Assembly (NCBI RefSeq): GCF_005239225.2
Contig: NC_133299.1
Location: 1,988,967 to 2,052,966 of the forward strand
Source of the DNA: Populus alba
Taxonomy: Eukaryota > Streptophyta > Magnoliopsida > Malpighiales > Salicaceae
DNA length: 64,000 bases
Reading direction: 5' to 3'
In this document: piece by piece, positions 24,494 through 32,588 of the stretch
Position numbering within the stretch: position 1 is the first letter of the stretch
Layout of the letters: the number at the start of each line of letters is the position of its first letter
The notes under the pieces: generated by a model
Seen by the model: only the letters and a program-made list of their open reading frames with translations
Told to the model about the DNA's origin: nothing
Database searches by the model: none
Translations under genes and position numbers: made by a program

Positions 24494-24573
24494 TGTCAAA
24501 TCGGAGAGAAACGAAGAAAAGAAAGGGTTGAAAGCAATAACGGAACGTGGTGATTTCCTCGAAGGGAAGGGTG

Positions 24574-24582
24574 TATTTATAG
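24574..24582 (-). promoter_or_regulatory. TATA-like element of the SKP1-like gene
   Basis: On the minus strand CTATAAATA lies about 80 bp upstream of the ATG at 24493, a typical distance for a short leader. Confidence 0.5.
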
Positions 24583-24749
24583 GATTTATAGTGTGATTTA
24601 CGAAACTATCCCTATATCAGGGAGTAATGTTGAGTTAAATCTCATTGAGCAAAAAGGATTTGAGAGTAATAAGAAATTCCAAAATTCGAGACAAATAATA
24701 CAAATTCGTTTTATTACATAATTAGAGTGAAATACTTTACCTCTCCTCT

Positions 24750-25158
24750 CTTCCCCTTAGCCAATTCTAATAGCCTCTTCTTAAATCTTTCAATTCACCC
24801 CATCATCAACAAAAAGAAAAATTTAGAGTGAAGATTTCTTGTACAAGTACACGTTTGATACTTCAAACAAGATTTGTTGTATGTACAAAAGAAAGCAAGA
24901 TCAAAGGAAACAAGCATCTGCAAAAGTAAGTCTACTAACAAAACGTTCGTCAAGAAATAGAGTAATGAAACCATGCATGTAAACATGTGAAGAAAGGAAG
25001 AACCGAACTTTAACAAGTCTTCATCAAGGTCCTCAAAAGCCCAAGAATGGTAGCTTTGCCTCTTCTCCGGGAGTAAACTCAATCTCAACCCCAAAGAACT
25101 TTCTCACATATTCAACACTCCTGTTCTTAATTATCCTATCAGCAACAGCCTGGCTAAG
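24750..25158 (-). pseudogene. Truncated tandem copy of the SKP1-like gene (3' part)
   Basis: Only the last 45-50 codons of a SKP1-like gene remain, from about 25158 (AVADRI, then SVEYVRKFFGVEIEFTP) to the tail HSWAFEDLDEDL in a shifted frame. The 3' flank is also shared with the first copy: compare cctcttcttaaatctttc at 24773 with the same word near 23711, and the gtacacgttt words near 24850 and 23790. The 5' end stops abruptly at 25158 against AT-rich DNA. The same frame change after the EEA codons is present in both copies, so it predates the duplication or reflects the true divergent tail. Not functional. Confidence 0.8.
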
Positions 25159-25189
25159 CTAAAAAATGATGCTATTAACATTATATTTT

Positions 25190-25840
25190 TTTTTAATTTA
25201 ATGTTTTTTTTTTTTTCAATTTCAATTTTATTCTTAGATATTAAATTTATTAGAAATTAAAATTCATAATTTTTTTTCAATTACTTTTTACAAGGGTCAT
25301 CCTAGTTTTATAATTCGAGCCTCAAATTTGACTGGTTAATTTGGTTAATTCGAGTTTTTTTTATTTTTTCTAATTGGTTTTTTTCTCAATCTTGTCTTTT
25401 AACTTTGAGCTAATTAGGAATTGAATTTCGAGATTTATTTTGGTTTGCTTTCTGTAAGATTAGTTTCATCTTATGACTCGAATCACAGGTTTGACAGATT
25501 AACCTGAGTTGACTCGAATTGTTTTTTTTTTTCTCCTTTTTAAATTGATTTTTTTATTTCAATTACATCTTTTAATATTAAGTTTTTTGGAGATTGATCT
25601 TCATAACTTTTTTCAATTTGCTTTCTATTGAGTTATCTCGATCTTATGATCCAGGTCATAGATTTAGTAGGTTAATCAAAGTTGACTTAGGTTTGTTTTG
25701 TTTTTAATTGATATTTTTTCTTTTTCATCCTTCAACATTAGGTTTATTGAAAATTGACCTTGATATCTAGTTATTATGGTCTCATGATCTAATATGCGGA
25801 TTAGTAAGATAACCTGAATTGACCCAAATCGATCAAATAT
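25190..25840. repeat. Degenerate tandem repeat array (about four units, ~160 bp each)
   Basis: Units begin near 25200, 25370, 25540 and 25700. Each has a T-rich part, a word like ttcaacattaggttt or ttaatattaagtttt, then attgancttnataa, cttatgactcgaatcacag or its variant, and a gttaatcnaagttgac-like end. The same family occurs in the opposite orientation at 46560-47800. Non-coding. Confidence 0.6.
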
Positions 25841-26634
25841 GTTGCTATCTCAATATTTTAAAAAAAATATATCATCTTGAATATTTATTTTGATTCAAAC
25901 TATATTTTTATCTATTATTTGAATTATATTTAGACCAGTCAAATTGACCGAATCACATCGAATTAATCCTCAATTAATTTAAGTAAGAGCAAAGGCAGAA
26001 GATAAAACAGAGTTGGGAGCTGTAAGCAATTCAGAGCCGTTATTTATCACTTCCTTTTCTGCTAACAAATCTGAGACCAATGCTGATACAAGTAGAGCTG
26101 AAGGTAGTTGTAACAAAATACACAAATCTGTAGAACAAGTAAACAAGCCATGGACAAAATGTTGTATGCAAAAACATCCCTATTGGCACTCAGAAATACT
26201 GTAAGCTTGCTAAAGAGAGCAAGCATATTTTTCACAAAGATTTTCTCAAAACAATGAAGGATTGAAAAATGACAACTTAACTATACAAATCTCTTATGTT
26301 CAGCAACACTTCATTGATTACAATGACCAAAATCAACACAACATCCTCTTCGAAAGACACATGCTAATTAAGCCCAAATACCTAAAACCATCAAACCAAG
26401 GTGAATGCCCTAAAACTGCTACTACACAGGACTAGATGGAGCCATAACTAGCCATGATCAAAGGCCAAATTAAGACCAAAGACCAGAACTACTGAGACAT
26501 TAAAGCCATAACAAAACATTAACATCTGGATCTGTTAAGCATCACCACAAAGAACTCTAGTGCCCACAAACATCAAACACCAACAGGAAGAATCAACCGT
26601 CCTTGAAAAATGGAAAGAATGTAACACAGATTAA
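25841..26634. other. Spacer before the exonuclease-like cluster
   Basis: AT-rich to about 25980. The segment 26060-26600 resembles the 3' flank of the other exonuclease-like copies (words such as attggcactcagaaatac at 26180 and attggcactcagatatag at 29252), so it belongs to the duplicated unit. The open frame at 26013-26204 has no recognisable product. Confidence 0.5.
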
Positions 26635-27321
26635 TCAAAGAACATACACCGCTAATTCGGACGGGGAAAATTTGAGACCCGAATTGCAAACTTGTAGGCA
26701 AAAAAAGCAATCTAGGGTCGCGTACATTACTTTTTCAATAGGAAGTATATTCGACCTCCAGTCGCTTTGAAGAAAGTTAAAAGGCTTGATATACTGCTTC
26801 GAGAAATCCATGGATACCATGTTTTGTATAGACAAATTGGCAACGTTACGGTACCTTGTTGGATTTGCAAGACAGGCCTGACATGGAATATCAAACCAGT
26901 TTCTCACAACAAGATTGTATGCCTGACGAAGATATTGGACTTTGTACAGCATTTCGAAACCGAAGAAATCTACATGATCGTGATTCAAGAAGTGTTCCAG
27001 GGAAGATCTTGGAAAGTTATCTGGAGGAGAAACCTGATAGATGATGCATGTATGCTCATAACAGAACTGAAGTGTAACAGGAGGGTAGAGGTTGGCATCA
27101 TTAACGAACTGGTCCCAAATCATGTCCATAGATACCCTTAGTCTTCTGCCTCCATGTGGAACGAAAGCCGAAAGCAACTCAGCAATCCAATTCGTGAGGT
27201 ATGTAGCATTACGGGTAACGGTTGTGTAACAATGCATGTTGTCACATTGCAGTTCATAAGCAAGATAGTTCTCAATATGATTTCCACCCAAGAAAACTAT
27301 GCTAGGTTTAAAGGTTGTCAT
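26635..27321 (-). CDS. Werner-type 3'-5' exonuclease-like protein, catalytic residues lost (copy 1)
   Basis: Open frame of 228 residues from ATG 27321. The fold is that of the WRN/DEDDy exonucleases when compared with the better-preserved gene at 31941-32588. The exo I region reads SMDMIWD (Asp kept, Glu replaced by Ile), exo II reads FFGFEMLYKVQYL (catalytic Asp replaced by Lys), and exo III keeps the Tyr and Asp (VMYATLDCF). Two of four metal ligands are therefore missing and nuclease activity is unlikely. Family-specific conserved blocks are QCDNMHCYT, VTLQFCYEH.CIIY and FLNHDHVDFFGFE. The leader contains the phased TTGAT motif block at 27398-27467, and a TATATAAA lies near 27562-27569. 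Function unknown; a nucleic-acid-binding or regulatory role is possible. Confidence 0.75.
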   Translation of the reverse strand: MTTFKPSIVFLGGNHIENYLAYELQCDNMHCYTTVTRNATYLTNWIAELLSAFVPHGGRRLRVSMDMIWDQFVNDANLYPPVTLQFCYEHTCIIYQVSPPDNFPRSSLEHFLNHDHVDFFGFEMLYKVQYLRQAYNLVVRNWFDIPCQACLANPTRYRNVANLSIQNMVSMDFSKQYIKPFNFLQSDWRSNILPIEKVMYATLDCFFCLQVCNSGLKFSPSELAVYVL

Positions 27322-27397
27322 GAGAAATCAATAAATTGCGAAGGCTATAAAGCTGGAGTTTAGAGAATTGGGAAGAGAATGAAAAGAGAGACAGTTA

Positions 27398-27467
27398 TTG
27401 ATCAAGAAAAGGGTCTTGATCAAAGAGAGTGGAGGTTCTTGATTGAGAAAGACACTTTCTTGATAAT
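27398..27467 (-). promoter_or_regulatory. Conserved leader block with phased TTGAT motifs (copy 1)
   Basis: Plus-strand view: ttgatcaa at 27398 and 27416, ttgattga at 27439, ttgataat at 27460. The same order recurs upstream of copies 2 and 3. It lies 77-146 bp before the ATG and probably within the 5' UTR. Confidence 0.55.
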
Positions 27468-27599
27468 TAAAGAGTCTTTCTATGGAGAAAGATAGTTCTT
27501 TATTGAGGGAGAAAAGGAAGGGCGATGGTAGAGGCAGCAGAGGGGAGAGGAGGGGAGAGTTTTATATATGCTGGTGACAGGTTCTGCTAGTTTTTAAAT

Positions 27600-28125
27600 C
27601 ATTTTCTTTATCTCCAAAAGTAAGATTATTAAACTAATTAATTATTATCATTGTTTTCTTCAAGCAAACCTAAGAATAGTAGAGGGACTCGATTCAAACA
27701 ATTTAAAGAATAGAGGGACCAAGAAGGTAAAGTCCATTGTTAATTTAGGTTGTTTCTCCTAAACAAAATAAAACATAAATAAATAAAATTCTCAAAACTA
27801 TCGGAACTAATTTGTGTAAATTGCGAGTTTAAGGATTGTTTTGTATTTGGTATCATAGTCAAGGCAATGGAAAAGAATAAAAAAGTGATTCAAAGTTAAA
27901 ATATCGTTTAAGTACTAACTACAGAGCCATTCAAACATTTACAGTAGCATCGTCGGTTGAGCATCACCAGAAATTAAGAACACCAATGCCCACAAACACC
28001 AAACACCAACCAGCAGAATATCAACAATTCCTTGAAAAATCGAGCTCCCAATTTTATAACAATGCCACACAAGAACTAATCTTGATTAAAGAATGTGATA
28101 CAGATTAACTAAAGAACCAATACCT
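27600..28125. other. Spacer between exonuclease-like copies 1 and 2
   Basis: AT-rich without gene to about 27940. From there to 28125 it matches the 3' flank of copy 1 (for example cccacaaacancaaacacc at about 27990 and 26560), so it is the downstream part of the duplicated unit. Confidence 0.55.
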
Positions 28126-28800
28126 CTAATCTGAACGAGGACAAATTGAGACCCGAACCGCAAACTTGTAGGCAAAATAACAATCTAGGGCCGCGTATAT
28201 TACTTGATCAGTAGAAAGTTTACTCGACCTCCATTTGCTCTGAAGAAGGTCAGTAGCCTTTGAATACTCCCTTGAGAACTCCATGGATACCATTTCTTGT
28301 AGGGACAAATCCACCTTGTCACCAAACCTGGCTGGATTTGAAAGACGGGCCTCGGATGGGATATCAAACCAGTTTTTCACAACAAGGTTGTACGCCCGAC
28401 GAAGATGTTCGACTTTGGGCTTCATTTCGAAGCCGAAAAAATCTATGCAATCGTGATTCAAGAAGTTCTCCAGAGAAGACGTTGGAAAATTATCTGGAGC
28501 ATTAACATGATAGATGATGCAAAAATGCTCATAACAGAACTGAAGAGTAACAGGAGGGTCGACCTTGGCATCATCATCAACTGGCTTGTCCCGTATCATG
28601 TCCATGGATACCCTCAGTCTTGTGCCACTATCTGGGTTGGTAACCAATCTACATAGGCTACCAATCAGATCCATGAGGCGGGCAGCATTACTAGTAACGG
28701 TTGCGGCACAGCGCATGTTGTCACATTGCACATCAAAAATCTCAACGCCCTCAAGATCATTCCCACCCAAACAAATAGAGCGAAGGCTAAAGCTTTTCAT
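28126..28800 (-). CDS. Werner-type exonuclease-like protein, catalytic residues lost (copy 2)
   Basis: 225 residues from ATG 28800. The frame is open further upstream but has no other ATG, so the start is set by alignment with the other copies. Exo I reads SMDMIRD (Glu to Ile, and the following Trp to Arg), exo II FFGFEMKPKVEHL (Asp to Lys), exo III VIYAALDCYF (Tyr and Asp kept). Shared blocks QCDNMRC, VTLQFCYEHFCIIYHV and FLNHDCIDFFGFE match copies 1 and 3. The leader block is at 28869-28960. The same losses as in copy 1 show that inactivation preceded the tandem duplications. Confidence 0.75.
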   Translation of the reverse strand: MKSFSLRSICLGGNDLEGVEIFDVQCDNMRCAATVTSNAARLMDLIGSLCRLVTNPDSGTRLRVSMDMIRDKPVDDDAKVDPPVTLQFCYEHFCIIYHVNAPDNFPTSSLENFLNHDCIDFFGFEMKPKVEHLRRAYNLVVKNWFDIPSEARLSNPARFGDKVDLSLQEMVSMEFSREYSKATDLLQSKWRSSKLSTDQVIYAALDCYFAYKFAVRVSICPRSD

Positions 28801-28868
28801 GAGGAGTAAATTGGTAAGTTTAAAGCTTGAGGTTAGAGAATTGGCCAAGAGAAGAAGAGAGAACGTTC

Positions 28869-28960
28869 TTGATCAAGAAAAGAGTCTTGATCAAAGAAAG
28901 TGGAGGTTCTTGATCGAGAAAGAAAGTTTCTTGATAATTAAAGAGAAAGTCGTTGATTGA
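28869..28960 (-). promoter_or_regulatory. Conserved leader block with phased TTGAT motifs (copy 2)
   Basis: Plus-strand view: ttgatcaa at 28869 and 28887, ttgatcga at 28910, ttgataat at 28931, ttgattga at 28953. Located 69-160 bp upstream of the ATG. Confidence 0.55.
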
Positions 28961-29039
28961 GAAAGATAGTTCTTAATTGAGGAAGAGAGAAAGGGTAATG
29001 GTAGAGGTAGAAAGGGGAGGGGAGGGGAGTTCTCTGTTA

Positions 29040-29751
29040 GAGTTTGTTAATGAAACGATGAGATTATATATATGTACATATAAAACGATGAGTTTTATAA
29101 GTTCTTAATTGAATCTCTTCAATCTCCATCCATATTTGTTGCATTCAAATTGTAGGTGTTTCTTTATAAAAAAAAAAACCGGATCATCAATGAAAAAGTT
29201 GATGCTTGCTTGAGCACAAAGAAAAAACAGATGCAAGCAAGCACACGTCTATTGGCACTCAGATATAGGGCAAGTTCGTAAGAGATTTTGTCGCCAAAAT
29301 AATAGAAAGATTAGAGCTTCACTGCACGAATCTCTTCTTTTCATTAAAAGTACTTCACTGATTTCTTTCAGTTTTTGAAAGTTGAGCTTTCAACAAAGAA
29401 GTAGGCTAGTTTACAAGGACCCAATATCATCAAGACAGGATGCATAAACATCCTCTTCAAAGAAACAGCTGGTAAACCCTATCAGAATACAAAGGAAACC
29501 CCCTAAAACTGCCTACTAAAGAGAGCTAGAAGTAACCCTAACTAGCCATTAAAGTCATGAGAAAAACAAACACCAAACCATCAGAATCAACAGTCTCTTG
29601 AGAAATATTTGAGCCTCCCTGCAGGTGCAGAAAAAAACAAAACATAAATTTAACAGCACCACCCAAGAAATAATCTTTAAACAACCTATCATGTATAATT
29701 TCTTAATCATGATTCCATAATTGTTACAATTTAATTAAAGAATCACTACCT
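29040..29751. other. Spacer between exonuclease-like copies 2 and 3
   Basis: 29050-29090 holds TATATATA-rich promoter-like sequence for copy 2 (minus strand). The stretch 29200-29740 resembles the 3' flank of copy 1 near 26060-26600. No separate gene seen. Confidence 0.5.
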
Positions 29752-30420
29752 TTATAACGGAAGAGGAAATGTGATCAGATTTGCAATCTTGTAGACAAAA
29801 AAGCAATCTAGGGTCGCAAACATTATTTTATCAAGAGAAAGGTCACGCAGCCTCCAGTTGCTTTGAAGAATGTCATCAGGCTTTAGATACTTCTTCGAGA
29901 ATATCACGGATACCAGTGTTTGTAGAGGCACGCTGACGTCATGGTTACGGAGGAATGCTGGGGTTGAAAGGCAAACCTGACATGAGATATCAAACCAGTT
30001 TTTCACAACAAGATTGTATTGCTGACGAAGATATCTGACTTTATACAACATTTGGAAACCGAAAAAATCAACATAATCGTGATTCAGGAAGTTTTCCAGG
30101 GAGACTATTGGAAAGTTCTGTGGAGGAGAAACATGATAGATGATGCAAAAATGCTCATAACAAAATTGAAGGGTAACAGGAATGAAGAAGCTGTGATCAT
30201 CAACGGACTGGTCCCAAATCATGTCCATAGATACCTTCAGTCTTTTTCCGCTATTTGGGAAGGTAAGCGAAAACAACCTAACAATCCATTGCATGAGGCA
30301 TATCTCGTTATCAGTAGTGATTGTATAACAGTACATGTTGTCACATTGCACATCAAAACAATCATAGCGCTCAAGATCATTCGAGCCTCTGTAAGCAGAG
30401 CAAAGGTTAAAGTTATCCAT
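29752..30420 (-). CDS. Werner-type exonuclease-like protein, catalytic residues lost (copy 3)
   Basis: 222 residues from ATG 30420. The frame stays open through the leader to 30516 but only via non-ATG codons. Exo I is SMDMIWD (Glu to Ile), exo II FFGFQMLYKVRYL (Asp to Lys), exo III IMFATLDCFF: the Asp is kept but the catalytic Tyr is Phe, so this copy has lost three of five key positions. Shared blocks QCDNMYCYT, VTLQFCYEHFCIIYHV and FLNHDYVDFFGF confirm the subfamily. Its leader block (30491-30581) is the best preserved of the three. No frameshift or stop. Confidence 0.75.
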   Translation of the reverse strand: MDNFNLCSAYRGSNDLERYDCFDVQCDNMYCYTITTDNEICLMQWIVRLFSLTFPNSGKRLKVSMDMIWDQSVDDHSFFIPVTLQFCYEHFCIIYHVSPPQNFPIVSLENFLNHDYVDFFGFQMLYKVRYLRQQYNLVVKNWFDISCQVCLSTPAFLRNHDVSVPLQTLVSVIFSKKYLKPDDILQSNWRLRDLSLDKIMFATLDCFFVYKIANLITFPLPL

Positions 30421-30490
30421 GAGAAGTAAATTGCCAAAGCTATAGAGCTGGAATTTTGAGAAATGGGAAGAGGTTGAAGAGAGGCAGTTC

Positions 30491-30581
30491 TTGATCAAGA
30501 AAAGGGTCTTGATCAAAGAGAGTGGAGGTTCTTGATTGAGAAAGATAGTTTCTTGATAATTAAGAGAAAGTTGTTGATTGA
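30491..30581 (-). promoter_or_regulatory. Conserved leader block with phased TTGAT motifs (copy 3)
   Basis: Plus-strand view: ttgatcaa at 30491 and 30509, ttgattga at 30532, ttgataat at 30553, ttgattga at 30574. Followed upstream by a pyrimidine-rich stretch on the gene strand (CCTCTCC repeats near 30620-30636). Confidence 0.55.
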
Positions 30582-30639
30582 GAAAGATTTTTTTTATTGA
30601 GGGAGAAGAGAAAGGGCAGGGAGAGGAGAGGAGAGGTTT

Positions 30640-31940
30640 TTGTTAATGAAATGATGGGATCAAAGACACATATACGTGCGTGTTTGGGGTGCAAAACAAA
30701 GAAGGGAACACGAGATTTAATATTTCAGCACGGCAAATACTGTGGAATTTAAGTTTTTTACATGAAATTTTTTTTTCAAAAACACATAAGAAAGAAGATA
30801 ATCAAAGGAATATTGAGAGTTCAATTGTACAGGTAACAGGTTCTGCTCGCTTACCGTTTTCTTTTTGTTATTAGATTGAAGGGTGGAGGTTCGTGTTCTT
30901 AATTCCTAAGAAAATATGGCCGGGCCATGCTGGATCAACAGTAAAACTGATGTTTTTCAAAACAATCGAAGTTCTAAGTTTTTTTTAAAAGAAAATAAAA
31001 TCTCAAAACAAAGCCCTTTCTATTTTATTTATAAAAAAAAAATAGATTAACACACGTTAATCCACCGACCAGTAACTTGATCTTTGAATGAGGTCACCGA
31101 CCAGTAACTTGATCATTGAATGAGGTCAGCTGTTATTACTATAAACTAATCGATTGACATTCGGCTGGTTTCTTTGCAAACCGGACTCCACTCCCCTGTA
31201 AATTCCAGGCCTGATGATGATCCAATTCAATTTTACACATGAATAAAACTCAATCGATTGGGGAGTAATTTGGGGCCTGATGATGATCCGTTTGTGAAAC
31301 CTATAATAGGTTGGGGAGTAATTTGTAGATATCCCAAAGAGTTGCCATAGCAAGTTAGATCAATTCTCGCAACTCATGATATAAACCTTATTTTAGATAT
31401 ATCTTTAAAATTGTGCTGCAACAAAAGATTTAGTAACTGTATATATATATAAAAACAATAATCTCCTAATGAACAAAAATTTAAGGTAGTTTTTAACGAA
31501 TTGGTCATAAACATATGTTAGAAACCTGTGTTCCAAGCTTTTGCGCCTCTTGAGGACATGATTTCGCAGCATACTGCAGCGACAGCTATAAGATTACGAC
31601 AGTGATCGGCATAACTTGATATTTTATAATTTTAATATGTTAATGATAGAATTTAAGAAAATTATTTCAAAAAACAACTCAAACGCACAAATAAAGCTGG
31701 ATCGTCAGCCTGTTGAAAAGGACAGGTCGTGTGTTTCTTCTTTGTATCTGTGAAGATGGATGTTAATTGCTAGACACAGAAAATCAAATAAATCGAGCAT
31801 ATAAAGTAGAAATCATTCTGTGCTGTAAGATAATGTAACGGTGACGATGTAAAAACAGTTCAATACATTGAAATACTTTATAGCAAGCATCCAGTAAGAT
31901 GCATAACTAGAAGCCCTCAAATCCCATCATGAACCCTAGC
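30640..31940. other. Spacer with short local duplications
   Basis: No gene seen. Includes a 32-bp direct duplication (31064-31127) and repeated words ggcctgatgatgatcc (about 31208 and 31276) and ttggggagtaattt (about 31258 and 31312). The part from about 31800 is probably the 3' UTR of the exonuclease gene on the minus strand. Confidence 0.5.
31064..31127. repeat. 32-bp tandem duplication
   Basis: Two head-to-tail units starting accgaccagtaacttgatc, at 31064 and 31096, with one visible mismatch (tctttg versus tcattg). Confidence 0.85.
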
Positions 31941-32588
31941 TCAAGCAGCCAACAAACTCTCCCCAATCTTGCAAGACAGAAAGGCATCAAGACAAGCATA
32001 TTGAACTTGAGCAGTAGTAAGCCACGCATTGTCCCACCTACTCAGAGTGATCCTTTTCGGCTTCTCAATCTCCTTCCCCAAAACTTCCCTCGCCAACGTT
32101 TTTATCCCTGATTTATTCCACTTAAAATCCCCCAATTTCTCAGCAGCTAAACCCCTTAAATCCACTGCATTCCCCACGCTCAGCTCATAATCCTCCGTTA
32201 GCTTCCTCACATCACCCTCAATACCCACCCCAACAAAAGTATAAGTCATGTCACTCAAAAAATCATAAAGGGATTGTGGGATACCAGTGGGACAATGCAG
32301 GAGTTGAAAGATCAAGCAGGCATTGCCAGCTGAAAGCTGGAGTGTGGCAACTGGGTTTTCGATTTGACGGAACCTGTTGGGCCTCCACTCGACGTCAAGG
32401 CCAACTATAAGTGGACGGTGAGCATGGTTGTTGTTTTGGAGGAGTTTTTGTTGGGTTTCGGCGATCCATGTGTTGACGAAGGAAGACGTGTGGGTGACTA
32501 AAGTGTGGATCCTGTCGTCGAAGAATTTGACATCGTAGAGGTTGTGTGTTTCGTACGGGAGGTGGTGGTCTTCAATGCTGATTGCCAT
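31941..32588 (-). CDS. Werner-type DEDDy 3'-5' exonuclease
   Basis: Intronless gene for 215 residues. It has a DnaQ/RNase H-like fold with all visible DEDDy ligands: exo I VGLDVEW (Asp, Glu), exo II FVGVGIEGDVRKL (Asp), exo III VQYACLDAF (Tyr and Asp). Homologous to plant WRN-exonuclease-like proteins, which digest DNA or RNA 3' to 5' with two metal ions. It lacks the RecQ helicase part of animal WRN, as usual in plants. The block LGDFKWNKSGIKTLAREVLG is typical of the family. It is the likely ancestor-type neighbour of the three decayed paralogues at 26.6-30.4 kb, with the same strand. Unlike them, it lacks the TTGAT leader block. Confidence 0.85.
   Translation of the reverse strand: MAISIEDHHLPYETHNLYDVKFFDDRIHTLVTHTSSFVNTWIAETQQKLLQNNNHAHRPLIVGLDVEWRPNRFRQIENPVATLQLSAGNACLIFQLLHCPTGIPQSLYDFLSDMTYTFVGVGIEGDVRKLTEDYELSVGNAVDLRGLAAEKLGDFKWNKSGIKTLAREVLGKEIEKPKRITLSRWDNAWLTTAQVQYACLDAFLSCKIGESLLAA

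Noticed and set aside
26767..27141. Plus-strand frames opposite the exonuclease-like copies (also 28260-28960 and 30019-30429)
   Set aside because: They are antisense shadows of the minus-strand genes; the conserved residues between copies are in the minus frames.
30420..30516. N-terminal extension of exonuclease-like copy 3 (and of copy 2 up to 28848)
   Set aside because: The extensions begin at TTG codons, have no ATG, and overlap the conserved leader block.
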